Positions 10,516 through 22,498 of a stretch of 64,000 nucleotides of DNA are shown in pieces (position 1 is the stretch's first letter; each line of letters starts with the position of its first letter). The DNA comes from Euryodendron excelsum. Its lineage: Eukaryota; Streptophyta; Magnoliopsida; Ericales; Pentaphylacaceae. A program made the translations under genes and the position numbers. A model generated the notes under the pieces. That model saw only the letters and a list, made by a program, of their open reading frames with translations. It was not told where the DNA came from and made no database searches. The stretch is from NCBI GenBank assembly GCA_033060915.1, contig CM065377.1:39535183-39599182 (forward strand), in the 5' to 3' direction.

Positions 10516-11894
10516 GAGATAACTACAACTTTCAAAGTTCACTTGACTCAAATTCAATCAGAAGTATGCTTTGACTCAAATCTCACAAGATATTGCACTC
10601 AACAAATAAATCACTCCGAATTAGGTGCATGTAAATACACTTTCATGTATACGAGCAGAATTAATATAAGTCAAAAGCAAACATCTCACATACCTTCATT
10701 TCAAAAACGCTATTAGAAAAAAAATATTTTAGTCCCATGAAAGGAATGCCAAATACTGAGATATAAATAATAAATATCACATAATCACTTCAATGAATAT
10801 ACGTGTATCGAGAACATACCAACGTCTAAGATCAAGTAGGACTTTATTTAGGTTGTAATGCAAGGGTTATGAAGAAAAAGGTAAAGATTGAGCAATGTAT
10901 ATGCGAATGATTGGGATTCAAACAAAAGAACATAGGGCACTTTTGCATTCTACTCAGTTTTTTTTTTCTTTTTTTTTTTTCTACTATTGGTTTTTTTTTT
11001 TGTTTTTTTCTAGTGCTATTTTTTTTTTCTCATCCTCATTTCCATTTTTTTTCTTTCTTTCTCTTTTTTTTTTTTTTTTTGAAAAATAGAATGGCCTATC
11101 AACATAACATATTCCAATGTATCACCAAACATATAAGTTATGAGGTTTAACAAAGAAAGGCTAAATAAGGCTCAACTTGTATGAATAAATGAAGGCTTAA
11201 AAAGATAAAGATGGCCTAAGATCATCTCTCAAAGTTGGCATACTCTTTCAACTTGCATAAATTCAAAGAAGTCATAACGTGATAACAATGTAACATTTCT
11301 CAGCATTCAACCAAAATGAATGAATCAAAGGGATTAACAACAAAATTATGCGCCTTGAACAAAATTGAGAGTAAATGTATAATATCCCACCAAATACAGA
11401 ATGGCTCAATTCTCACATGGGTATTTAATCTCCACATTTTTTTTCTTTAAGAAATATAAATCAAGTTCACTTATCCGTTGCAAATCACATCATCGGGCAT
11501 TTTATAGGTGTACCAGTATAAATGCAATGAGATACTTTAATAAGAGATAGTATAATAAACTTCAATTTAGTACTCAAGTCAAAGTAATAAATGTCATAAC
11601 TCAACTCTTGGCTCAATGGCATCGAATGAAAGAACATTATTCACTTTAATGGTAGAAATTTGTTTGTTTGTTTTACCTACTAATTCCACCCCCTAACTTA
11701 AATTAGACATTGTCCTCAATGTATACAAAATAATAATCATAGACAATGAAAGAGGGAAGAGATAGCACCTGGGAAGCAGACTCTATAGCATAGACAATTT
11801 ACTACACCTTAAACTTCAATTCCATCATAGAGTAGAAAACGAAACAAGTGAGGATTTTTCCAATAAAACAAATATGAAACATAAACTAAGATAA
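10516..11894 (-). mobile_element. 3' non-coding part of Athila-type element
   Basis: AT-rich sequence downstream of the protease ORF on the minus strand. It has long T-runs at 10,958-11,080 (A-rich on the element strand). No RT, RNase H, integrase or second LTR is present, so the pol part and the 3' LTR are missing. Confidence 0.5.
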
Positions 11895-13202
11895 TTAGAT
11901 CATGATTAAAACAATAAAAAAATCACAAGTGTTGTTCAAAATATTCTCATCAGGTGGAATCCATTTATAATCCAAAAAAATAAGAAGAAACATATACTCA
12001 TCCATGTTGAAAGCCCACAAAGTGGCGGAGTATACTTGCATAATAGAATTTAAACATTTTTGTGGTTCTCTTGAAGTTTTTTCATTATCCTCTAGATGGA
12101 TTATGTGCATGACTATAGAAGAACTACTTCTTTTAATCACATTAAGAGAACAATCTATACCTTCCTTCTGCTTTTTAAGGATATTCAATAATTCTTCTTT
12201 ACGAGACTCATATAAATTAGACGCTATTATAACTGGCAGTGTCTCCGAAGGATCAAGAAAATTATAGTTCAGAGTGTCTAGTAAGCATTGCGATTCTAAT
12301 GTGGGTGATACGTCCACAGATGAGTTTGCTGGTGTGGAAGTAAGTGAAAGGGATATTACTTTAGGTTGCCATTTATTTATATCTAGTATGGGAGTTGAAT
12401 CTAATAAAGCATTAACTTGATTAATAGATTCATCATAATCAAATTTATCTCCAAAATGAGCTAGGCAAGCCTCTAAAGGATCATCATAGCTAATTGGAAT
12501 AGATGTGTCATGCACAAGACTTTTAATCATAGACATCGTCCCTTTCTCTTCTTGATCTGGTGGTTGTGTACTAATGTCAAAAATATTAAGCTCAACAGTC
12601 ATATTTCCAAATGAAATCTTCATTACACCATTCCTACAATTAATTAGTGCATTGGAGGTAGCCAAGAAAGGACGTCCTAAAATAACAAGAATTTTCCCCT
12701 TAGAGTTTTGAACAGGTTGAGTATCTAGAACTATAAAGCCAACTGGAAAGTAGAACTTATCAACCTGAATCAAGACATCTTCAATGACACCTTTAGGAAT
12801 TTTGACAGACCTATCGACTAGCTGCAGTGTTACTGGTGTAGGTTTTAATTCTCCAAGACCTAATTGTAAATAGACTGAATATGGCAATAAATTCACACTA
12901 GCTCCTAAATCTAGCAAAGCTTGCTCAATATGATGATTCCCTATTGTACAAGAAATTGTGGGACAACCTGGGTCTTTGTACTTTACAGGAACTTTACATT
13001 GAATAATGGAGCTGACTTATTCAGCTAAGAATGTTTTCTTTAGGACGTTTGTCTTTCTTTTTATGGTAACAAGGTCTTTCAGAAATTTATCATACGATGG
13101 CACTTGTTGGATAGCATCTAAAAATGGAATATTAATTTTCACTTGCTTAAACACTTCTAAAATATCCCCATATTATGCATATTTCTTAGGGGCTACTAAT
13201 TG
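11895..13202 (-). pseudogene. Athila-type aspartic protease region of gag-pol, broken and pol-truncated
   Basis: The 340-codon frame 12917-11895 starts inside the aspartic protease. The catalytic triplet context is LDLGAS at residues 2-7, followed by ADRS-like LVDRSVKIPKG and the C-terminal GRPFLAT (81-87). Further on is the linker around LPVIIASNL and EPQKCLN, which in complete Athila elements leads into reverse transcriptase, but homology stops there. Upstream (13,202-12,918) the same chain continues with DPGCPTISC but is interrupted by at least two in-frame stops. The protein would mature Gag in an intact Ty3/gypsy element. The block is a dead, RT-less remnant. Confidence 0.85.
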
Positions 13203-14960
13203 TTAGGGAAATGGAGCTTTAGGAACAAAATTTTTAATAGGTAGGTCAATCTCCACTGCTTGTGGGGAAGGAGACTCTTGATCTTTTACTTGTTTCCTCT
13301 GATTTTTATTTTTCTCAGCTTTTTCTAGATGTTCTTCTTCAAGTGTTTTTACTTGATTGTCAATTTGTTTTCCTGACCTAAGAGTGATAATAGATTGAAC
13401 TTGATCTTGCTCTTTTGAACAACTAGATTGGTCATTTATGACAAATTTCCCTTTTGGATTAGCTATAGGTTGACTGGGGAACTTTCCTTTTTCTCGTTCT
13501 GCCATTTGACTAACTAACTGACCCATTTGATTTTCTAGTTTTGCAATAGCTTGAGTATTTATGTGAGTAGAATTCTTTATTTCAACTATAGATTGGCATG
13601 TTACTTGCATAAATGGCTTGAGAGAATCTTTTAAAGATGATTTTTGTTGTTGTGGTGCAGGGAACTAAAGATTTGATGGAAGTGAATTATTAGAATACTG
13701 TTGAACAGATTAGGATTGAGTAGGAGGGTGAAAACCAGGTGGAAATTGATTTTAAGATTGCAAGGGTTGCCCACCTAAATTAAAATTATTTTGATTATTT
13801 CTCCATGAAAAATTTGGATGGCTTCACCAATTTGAATTGTATGTTTCAGTAAAAGAATTTCCAAATTGCTTTCCATAATTATTTAGTGCATTTGCTTGCT
13901 CATAATAGCATTCGAAATATCCTGTCATGGATGGACACGACTCTGTAGTATGCATAGGATTTGCACATAACAAACATATATCATTTTGAACTCTATTGGC
14001 TGACTCCATAGTTCTATTCATAGTTAAAGCTTCTATCTTTTTTGTGAGACTATCTATCTTCATTTTAATTTCAAAAGTCTCTTTTACCTCTTATAATCCC
14101 CCTTTTTGAGATGAAGTAGCTGACTTATCCCTATTAGATGTGAAATCCCACTGTTAGAAACTTTCAAATAATTTCTCAAGAAATTCATAGGCTTCATCAT
14201 CTCTAAGACTTAGGAAGGCCCCACCATTCATGGATTCAATCATGTTACGGTGTGATTGTGTTAAACTATTATAAAAGTATTGCACGAGTCTCCATGTTTC
14301 AAAACCCTGATGAAGACATTTCAATATTAAATCTTTAAGTCTTTCCAAACTTTCATAAAATTTTTTATCTTCGTGTTGAGAGAAATCAGATATCTCTCTT
14401 CTTAAGGCTTTAGTCATAGCCATTGGAAAAATTTTAGAAAGAAATTTTTTCACTAGAGACTCCCATGAAGTGATTGAGTCAAATGGTAAAGAATTTAGCC
14501 ATGTCTTTGCTTTATCCTTTAAAGAAAAAGGAAAAAGACGCAATTTCACAGACTCATCTGAAAAATTCTGGAACCTAAATGTAGCGCAGATTACAAGAAA
14601 ATCTTTTATATGCATGTAAGGATCCTCTCTCTCTAACCTGTGAAATGTTGGAAGAAGTTGTATTATGTGAGGCTTTAACTCAAAATGTGTTGCATTAGTT
14701 GTAGGCAACACTATACAAGAAGGAAGATTTGTGGTTATGGGTGCAAATAAGTCTCTAAGAGAATTGGATTCATTAACATTTTCGAAGTTATCCACCATGT
14801 TTGATATATTTTTATTTGCTTTTATTTGATTTTTTAATCTTCTCCTAAATGTATTTTCAATCTCTGGATCAAATGGTGCTAACTCTAAATTTTTCGATCG
14901 ACAACCGAACATACACCAATTGAAAAAAGGCAGAGTAGACAAGAAAAATCTTATTTGCAA
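13203..14960 (-). pseudogene. Athila-type gag, disrupted
   Basis: The frame 14960-14154 (268 codons) holds the retrotransposon gag core: LFAPITTN..PSCIVLP near residue 65, then LKDKAKTWLNSLPF, FYESLERLKDLILKCL and a WRLVQYFYNSLT motif, all characteristic of Athila Gag. The frame 14063-13824 carries a CCHC zinc knuckle, CLLCANPMHTTESC. The frame 13610-13203 has the QAIAKLENQMGQL and IITLRSGK segments that precede protease in this lineage. Stops and frame breaks separate the pieces (for example near 14,155 and 13,660-13,820). Gag would form the virus-like particle and bind RNA; this copy cannot make an intact one. Confidence 0.85.
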
Positions 14961-15397
14961 TTCAAGAGATGAATTTGAACTAAAACGGCCTTAACCCAAC
15001 CTAAATAAAATATCTAGAAGATGTAAATAAACTAAATAGGTGAAGGGAGAGATGAATTATCAAGATTTAAGGAAAAATCTCGAATTAGATTTTTAAATTT
15101 TCTACACAGCTGTCAGTATTTTGACTATATCTTTGTTTTTTGAAATTGGATTGACCTAATTCAAGCGGCGTTAGAAAGCTAACTGAATTCTCTACAATAT
15201 TCCAGAAATAAGAATTTTCAAATTCTGAAGTTTACTAACCAAAAAACAGCTCACAATCAGAGTCTAACAATCATAAATATTTTCTACGCGAATTTTTTTT
15301 TATTTTTTTATTTTTAAATTTTTTTTTTCTTTTAAGGAACTAATTAAACCAGTAGAAGGGTTTGGTAAATCTGAATCTAACTTGTTTTATAATTAAG
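14961..15397 (-). other. Athila-type 5' leader
   Basis: Non-coding stretch between the primer-binding site and gag on the minus strand, including an A/T-rich homopolymer tract near 15,293-15,330. Confidence 0.6.
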
Positions 15398-15415
15398 TCC
15401 CCGGCAACGGCGCCA
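15398..15415 (-). promoter_or_regulatory. Primer-binding site, tRNA-Asp type
   Basis: The minus strand reads TGGCGCCGTTGCCGGGGA, the usual Asp-tRNA-complementary PBS of Athila-like elements, six bases inside the LTR end. It fixes the minus orientation and identifies the adjacent LTR as the 5' one. Confidence 0.9.
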
Positions 15416-15421
15416 AAAACT

Positions 15422-16706
15422 TGATGTGATAATTTTATTGCTCGCAAACGGACGAATCGGATTGAAGTATAAGAATGTGAGTGCAAGGTCGATCCCACAA
15501 GGACTTGTAAAATTTTAAAAAAATAAATTAGAATAAATCTAGTTCACTTTAACCTAGTTAAGAAATCTTGAGTTTGTTTAATTAATCTAGCAATGAACAA
15601 AAATAACTAAATATAAATAAACAAGTAAACAATTAATCTAGACAATAACAATAAAGATATGAGAGATATCAAATTAAAATGCTAAGGTTTTAGAATCCAC
15701 ACACATGCATTATAATGACTTTTCATGTAATTTAAATTATTTTCCTAATTCACTTCACAATAACGTCGTAATCAAACTTATTATTATGGAAAATATAACA
15801 TTAAAATCACTTTAATAAATAAACTAATGTATACTCTTCCTAACCTTAATGTTCAAGATCAAAAATTCATATGTATCTATTCGAAAATAAATCACATAAG
15901 AAATTCAATGCTTGAAATTATACCAATAAATAACAGGGCTAATAATTAATTCAATAATCTCAAATCATGAACAAAATTCATATCCAAAATTATTGACTTT
16001 AATTAAATCTAGGCAAGAGTATTAAACAATCAAAACACGTGTTTGAGAAATATAAATCACATGTCAAGTCATTACAAATCATGTAGTTTCATCCTCAACC
16101 CTAATATAAAAACTTAGCCACTCATGATTTTAATATCCATTGAAAGTAAGAACGATAGAACATAAAACCTGGATACGTAAAAATAATAAGGCTTCAAAAA
16201 CTTTATGTTCCAAGTCTTTATCTTCTTTTTCTTCCTTCTTCTTCTTTCTTTCTTTTTCTCTTTGGCTTTTTCTCCTCTCGGCTTGTGCTGCGGCTGCCCC
16301 TCTTCTCTTCCTAGGGATTTGTTTTAATTCACTTTAGCATGCAATTGACTGCCCCCTTCTTAGGCTAGGTTTTCTTTCTTTTTTCTTTTGTTTATTCTTT
16401 TTCTTCATTGCTTGCTGCCCACTTCACACATGCACCCATATACATAATATATATATATATATATCTATATATGAATATATATCTTTTTACTTTTCTTTAA
16501 GCTGAAGGATTTTCTTCTACTCTCCTTGGTTGAATAAAATTGTTGAAAGATTTGACTCCTTTAAGCGAGTGTTTCCTATTTTGGGTAGGATTCTTTCTTT
16601 TTGCTCTTGTATCCAAATCTGCAATAAAAATAATAATATAAGTAAATAAATAACAACTAAATAATATAATTAAAGGGTAAAAATATATAAATTATGTGAC
16701 TTATCA
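15422..16706 (-). mobile_element. Athila-type 5' LTR
   Basis: A 1,285-bp LTR running on the minus strand from TGATAAGTCACATAATTTAT (16,706 down) to ..TTATCACATCA (15,422), the canonical TG..CA ends. A dinucleotide AT run lies near 16,446-16,463. The element inserted into a subfamily A Ogre/Tat LTR, whose sequence resumes at 16,707 with GTAGC. The matching target copy on the other side is lost with the 3' LTR. Confidence 0.85.
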
Positions 16707-17729
16707 GTAGCGGAAGTATTCGTAAATATCGCAACCCTCAGAGTAGCGGAAATACTCACAAGCAAGTCGATATAGGAAATTGCCAACAAACCCTTGTATC
16801 ATGAGACCGCCGTCAGAGTGGCGGAAACACTCAAAACCCAGGTCAACACCGGTGCCTGCAAGCCCACTTCGATGAAAAATGGCCAAACTGCCCCTAAGGC
16901 TATTTCTGGCACGTTTCTCAAGAACACACCTAAGTCCTCAAAATGGTAAGTCTACCCTTCTAAGATTGTCTTAAAAGTAATCCGGCATGATTAGGTTCCT
17001 TCTAGTCAGTTTTAGGCCAATTTCGAGACTTTTTCAGTCAAGATGACCATTTTGCCCTTAGGCATTCGAACGGCCCAGGGACCACACCGGCTCTGGGTAT
17101 CAGATCGGTAATCTCCCAAAAATGCTTCTTATAGTATTCTCGACCTTCCTTTATCTTTCCGGATCATTCCGAGTTAGTTCCGATAAACCCAGTGCATAAT
17201 GACCGTTTTGCCCTTGGTGGGCTAGTAGCCTTTTCCGACCACACTGTCTCTGGTATCAAACCTGTAGCCTTTGGGAACATTCTAAATAATGTTTCTAAAT
17301 CTCAAGTCTTCTTTCGGGACATTCTGAGTTCATCCCGACAACTTTTCGGCCTGATTGACCGTTTTGCCCCTAATGGCTCGGTCAATCTGTCCGACAAATC
17401 TTGTCATCATTTTTCAAGTGTACTACCTCTTTCAAGTGTACTACCTCTGGGACACTGTTTTAAGTGTTCCTATCCTTTTTCGGCCTTCCGGGCCATTCCC
17501 GGTCCTTTAAGTCCTTTCCGGGCTTTCTAGAGTCACTCCTAGTGAAGCCAAGCTAAAAATTGTATGGTAGTCACTAGTACAGGTGCTCAAATCTTCCAAA
17601 CATACGTTGCTTGCCAACTTAATGAACTTTCCTAATTTGCACTAGTGGCGCCAAGCCAAAAAATGTCCTAGCGCCAAGAGGCAATTTGCCCTAGCGCCAC
17701 TGCAACAGGTGCCAAGTCATTCTCTTGTC

Positions 17730-17737
17730 TATAAATA
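17730..17737 (+). promoter_or_regulatory. TATA box of A LTR (E1)
   Basis: TATAAATA, preceded by GGCGCCA palindrome remnants and followed by an AAGC..CCTCCAG leader start. The same arrangement occurs at 44,310 and 53,905 on the plus strand, and at 34,691-34,702 and, mutated, 59,511-59,522 on the minus strand. Confidence 0.7.
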
Positions 17738-18040
17738 CAAAGCTTCCTCCAGCCTGAAGGAGATCTGCAAACTGAGTCTAAAATCCCTACTTTTCGACAT
17801 ACAAAGCTTGTAGCATCTCTAAACCCTAGTCTCCTTAGGTTTTCCCAAACCCTAGTCTCCTATACACTCATACACTCTCATATACTCATACACTAGCCTC
17901 CAAGCCTCCTTTGAAGACTTGAAATGCTGCAATCCGAAGCTTTGAAGATTGAAGACAAACTCTTGAAGATTGAAGTGAAGACCAAAGTAAGACGAGCAAA
18001 GCAAAGCGCGCAGAACTAAGCAAAATAAATAAAACACAAG

Positions 18041-18046
18041 GTAGGC
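18041..18046 (+). promoter_or_regulatory. Conserved 5' splice-site-like motif in LTR leader
   Basis: CACAAG|GTAGGC directly after a GAAGATTGAAGAC-rich tract. An equivalent donor is kept in the four other A LTRs covering this point: 44,624 and 54,230 (plus), 34,369 and 59,198 (minus). A good acceptor lies at 22,424. Together they would remove U5 and the PBS from a gag mRNA. This is inference. Confidence 0.45.
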
Positions 18047-20997
18047 TTATTATTTACGTTTACGCATCTTTCCCCCTCTCTTCTCTCTCCTAACCTACTT
18101 GGGTTTTCTTCTATTTTAATCCCCCATCTTCTTCCCCCCTTCTTACATGCTTGAAACAAGGGAATTCCCGGTCCATGTGTAGAATTAGGCTATTGGAGGG
18201 TCACCGTGTCGGGGGCTTTCTTTTAGTCTAACTGGAGACCACGTGGGTTTAGCCCCCTTATTATGTGGTGAAGCCTTTAACCTTGTATGTTCACGACCCC
18301 AATTTACATTGTGCATATCATGATCTTGCATTCCTCTAAAATTCATTTTTAAACTTGTTTTCAAAAACTTGCATTAACATCATTTTCAAACTTGAATCAA
18401 AACTTTCTTTTTCAAAAGTTGTTTTCAAAATCACAATCTTAGGGTGATTGTAGCCTTTTCATAGCTAGGGTTGCTTTAAGAGAGTGTTACATTTAAAGTG
18501 ACCAATATGGTCCATATTTTCAAAACATTGTTGTTTTCAAAACCACTATCTTAAAATAGTTCTAACCTTCTTATGGTTAGAATCGCTTTGGGAAAGTGAA
18601 GTATTTTATATATACTTTCTAAAAACTCTCTTTTCAAATCCCTCCTTCTAAAACCGCTTTTTCAACATACTTTCTAAAAGTTCTCTTCAATCTCCTTCTT
18701 CAAATTCCTTTCCAAAATTGTTTTTTCAAAAACTCCCTCCAAAAATCTATTTTTCAAAAACTCTTTTTCAAACTCCCTTCCAAAAATACTCTCCTTGAAA
18801 TTTACTTTCTAAAAGTGCTCCCTAGGTCTTCTTCCTAGAAAAACTCTTTCCAAGAACTCTTTTCACAAACACATTCTTTGAATTCACTTTCTAAAAACAC
18901 TCCCTAAATGCTTTCCTAAAAATTCACTTTCTAGAAACTCCTCTCTAAGATTTCTTTCCAAAAACTCTCCCTTTTCAAAATTTATTTTCTAGAAACTCCT
19001 CTCTAGGATTTCTTTCCAAAAACTCATTTTTCAAAAACTCTTTCCTTAGAGCCTAAGTTAAATCCTAGAACCCACGATTAGGAAACCCTAATTTTCCTTC
19101 CTAAAAGCATTATTTCCAATCCCTTATTTTGGCCTCAAAACCTAGGTTTTCAAAACCTCTTGTTTTCTACATCAAAACTATATATATATTTCCAAAACCT
19201 ATTTTCTACATCAAAACTATAGTCTTCCCAAAACTAGAATTTTCAAAACTCCATCTTTTCAAGTCCATGTCAAATCCAATCTTCCCTTTAGGAAGCCAAA
19301 CCCAATCTCCCCTTTAGGAAACTAGATCCTATCCTCCGTTTTTGGAAACAAAATCAAAACATCTCTTTTTAGAAACAAAATCCAATCTCTTGTTTTAGGA
19401 AATAGGACTCTCAATTCTTCCAAACTCAAATCTTTCCTAATTCAACTCCTTCATAATCTAGTACTTTCCTAAACCTTAAGTTTTCTAAACTTAAACTTTT
19501 AAATCTTTCCTTAAACTTTAAGCTTTCAAACCTTTCTTCATTCCATCCCTTTCCAAGTCTTAACTTTCCAAATCTAAGTTTTCAAACCTTTCTTAAACTC
19601 AAAACCCATCCTAATTTCAAGAATTTTCAAAACTCAAATTTTGAATCTTTCTAAAATTCTAAACTTCCCAAAACTTCTAATCTTTCCAAATCTAAAACTT
19701 TCTAAATTTGAAACTTTCTAAATTCTAAACTTTCCAACTTTCAACACTTTCCTATTTCAAAACCTTTCAAATTCAAAACTTTCCAATTTCAAAACTTTCT
19801 TAAAACAAAATGTTTCCTATTTCAAAACTTTCTAAAATAACACTTTCCTAAATTGAAACTTTCCTAAAGCGAAACTTTCCAAAAATGACACTTTCCTATT
19901 TTGAAACTTTCCTAAATTGAACATTTCCTAATTTGAACACTTCCTAAATCCAATCTTTCTTCGATTTTCCAAGTCCAACATTCGAGTAAAGTCTTTCTTA
20001 ATCTCGAGCCCTTTCTAAATCCTACATTCCTAGGTCTAGGGTCTCTATTCTTCCATTTCAAATTCCAATCTTCAATTCTAAATTCAAATTAAATCCAAAT
20101 TCCAATTCAATTTCTTTTTCCAATCAAACCTTCTATTTTTTATCGGACTCTTGTCCGAACTACGACTGACCTGATTCCTCCAAAAGGATACGTAGGCAAC
20201 CCTCCTCAGTGTAGTCACAACCTTTTTCAAATCTAGAATTCTATGATCTCTTTCAAGCTTCTATTTCCACAACTTCTTTCAAATCTCCAATTCTACAATC
20301 TTCTTCAAGTTTTCAATTTCATAATCTATTTTTCTAATTCCAAATCTCTATTTCCTATTTCTAAAACATTCCAATTTCAAGTCTATCTTTTCAAACCTTT
20401 TTTAAATCAAATCAATTTCTTTTCAAATCTATTTTCAAATCAAATCTCTTTTCTTGCATATCATGCATCATGTCTTTTTAAACATTCTTTTTCTAAAGTG
20501 GATAGGATTGAACATTTGTTAGTTGAAGACTCTCATAGGTGAATCTAGGGTAAATAGACATGTAGGTACTGCAAAGGCGAGGTAGGGTGATGGCTTAGTG
20601 CATCTTCCCTACACATAACCAACCTCCGAACCTAGATCACTATTTTTAAAAGACCAAAATGGAGTTTATTTTTAAAAAAGGGCTTAAATATTTTTCAAAG
20701 TTTGCCAAACAACTTGTTTTCTTAAAAACCCTTTCTTGAGGAAGTATTTTCAAAATCGTTTTCAAAAACCCTAAATGTAGTCTTCAGATTGCGCTTAGTT
20801 TTTAGGTGACCTAACTCACCTTAATCAAGTTAGGTGGCGACTCCAAACTTTTTCCAAAAGCCCTTAATTCAAACCAATTTTCAATTCAAACATAGTTGCA
20901 CGCATTCTTCTAGGAGGATGAGTTCTAACGAGAGAGAACAATATTTTTCCCGCTTGTGTGTGTATTCCTCGAGTGCGAAAAATCTAGGCGCGACAAC

Positions 20998-21016
20998 TGG
21001 CGACTCCACTGGAGAC
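20998..21016 (+). promoter_or_regulatory. Primer-binding site of E1, Ogre type
   Basis: TGGCGACTCCACTGGAGAC begins two bases after the LTR end. This resembles the PBS reported for Ogre elements, said to pair with tRNA-Arg; the exact tRNA was not checked. It marks 16,707-20,995 as a 5' LTR and E1 as plus-oriented. Confidence 0.75.
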
Positions 21017-22498
21017 ACTTAGAGGGTTAGGCTGTAGTCATGTCTCTTTACCCTTCACTCATATAGAGTCTTCAATTAACTTGTTCAATCCTATTCACTT
21101 TAAATTTTCAAAACCAAATTTTCGAAATTGTTTTAAAAAAAAAACATGCATTTATTCATATTATTTTGTATTAAGTTTGTCATCCACATACTAACTCTTA
21201 CATCTTTGTTTTGTAGGTGTGCTTTTTGTTTAAATTTTAACTGTATACATGAATGTGATGAACATGATGGATGAGAATTGTTGGGCTCTTTCCTCCGCTT
21301 TCAAAAATCACACACACACTGCATGTGTACCTGCATTCTAGATACTTGCATTTTACCCTGATATGACCTTTCTAGTTAGAAAGGGGGAACAATATATTGG
21401 TTGTGGGCAAGATGCTATGTCAGTTTCTTCGCCTACGGCCTCTTGATGGTTCCACTGCTCAGATCACCAGCCGATCATGGCATCACCTCCGGGAGTGGGC
21501 CTAGGTTTGAAGATCCGGGGACTGAGCCTTTTTAGGACGCATTAGTCAACCCTCAACCTCATGCTCAAATAGACACCATGCATAGCCAAACCTCTGCCGG
21601 ATTTAAGACACACACACCATTTTTCAAAACCATGGAGGAAAGGGCGACTGCTCTTATTTTCATTTACACCTACTTATTCATGTTGTTCTAATGACTGTCT
21701 AATTACTCATTGCGTGCACGTTTACCTTGCTATTGTATTCTCTTCCTTTATACTCTTTGCATATCCATGTTCATGCATTCAATATCCTATGTCAAGACAA
21801 GAGTTCCAAGTAACTCAAGTCACTGCATCCTCATGCATATGATCAACCCATCGAGATTGACACCTAGTTCATCCTCCCTTGCATTAAACCTACCTAAACC
21901 CTTAGGGTTCCCATGTAACCCCAAGGACTCACGGCATGCACATTAATTCATTCCATAAGAGGGGCCCCAATCCCCCTATGCTCACTGAGATAGGATTGTC
22001 AAGAAGACAAGGGGCAATCGATCAACAAGGTCTCTCAACGACCTCTTCGACATCAAATCCAACGAAGGCGAATCCAAAGACTCAAGAGAGTTCAGAGTTT
22101 CCTTTGTAAAATTAGATAGGTGGAAGCCCCAAAGAAACATGTTCCCTCTCCCCTGTTAAGTGTATTTCAATTCTTTTGTATATTAAACCTGAAGTTAAAT
22201 GTATTTCTTTATTTTTTGTAAATGAGTGAGTAAATAAATGCATGAACGAAGGAAAGGTTCCCATCTAATGGTAAGGTATCTGCATACAGGGCAAATCCCC
22301 TATCTCCAAAAGTTAGCCAATTCACCATGTGTAGTTTCCCTCCTAAAGAGGAACACCCTAGAGCATGCATTGCATAAAGACTTGTCAAGATAAAACACTG
22401 ACTCTTTTCCTTTGTTGGTTTCAGGTACCTCTCCTCGTCCCCCCTCCCCCCACCCCCCCGGCCCCCCGGTCTTATAAGCCAAAAGCTAAGAAACGGCC
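21017..22498 (+). other. E1 untranslated leader
   Basis: No convincing coding region. The first bases (ACTTAGAGGGTTAGGC) are shared with the E2 leader at about 39,745-39,766. A strong splice-acceptor-like site, a pyrimidine tract then TTTCAG|GTACC, ends at 22,424, 75 bp before the gag ATG. A C-rich tract at 22,437-22,469 follows it and could form a G-quadruplex on the minus strand. Confidence 0.6.

Larger units (their letters stand above)
16707..20995 (+). mobile_element. Subfamily A LTR, 5'-truncated (5' LTR of E1)
   Basis: Plus-oriented LTR missing about its first 750 bp (by comparison with 42,210-47,920), cut by the Athila insertion. It ends ..AATCTAGGCGCGACA at 20,995, two bases before a PBS. 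Landmarks: GGCGCCA palindromes (about 17,645-17,700), TATAAATA at 17,730-17,737, a purine-rich GAAGA tract then CAAG|GTAGGC splice-donor-like site at 18,041, pyrimidine-rich CTTTCCTAA-type repeats (19,440-19,960) and the conserved GTCCGAACTACGACTGACC motif (20,150-20,171). No coding capacity. Confidence 0.85.

Noticed and set aside
16446..16473. Regulatory element at the AT dinucleotide run
   Set aside because: A simple microsatellite inside the Athila LTR; nothing marks it as functional.
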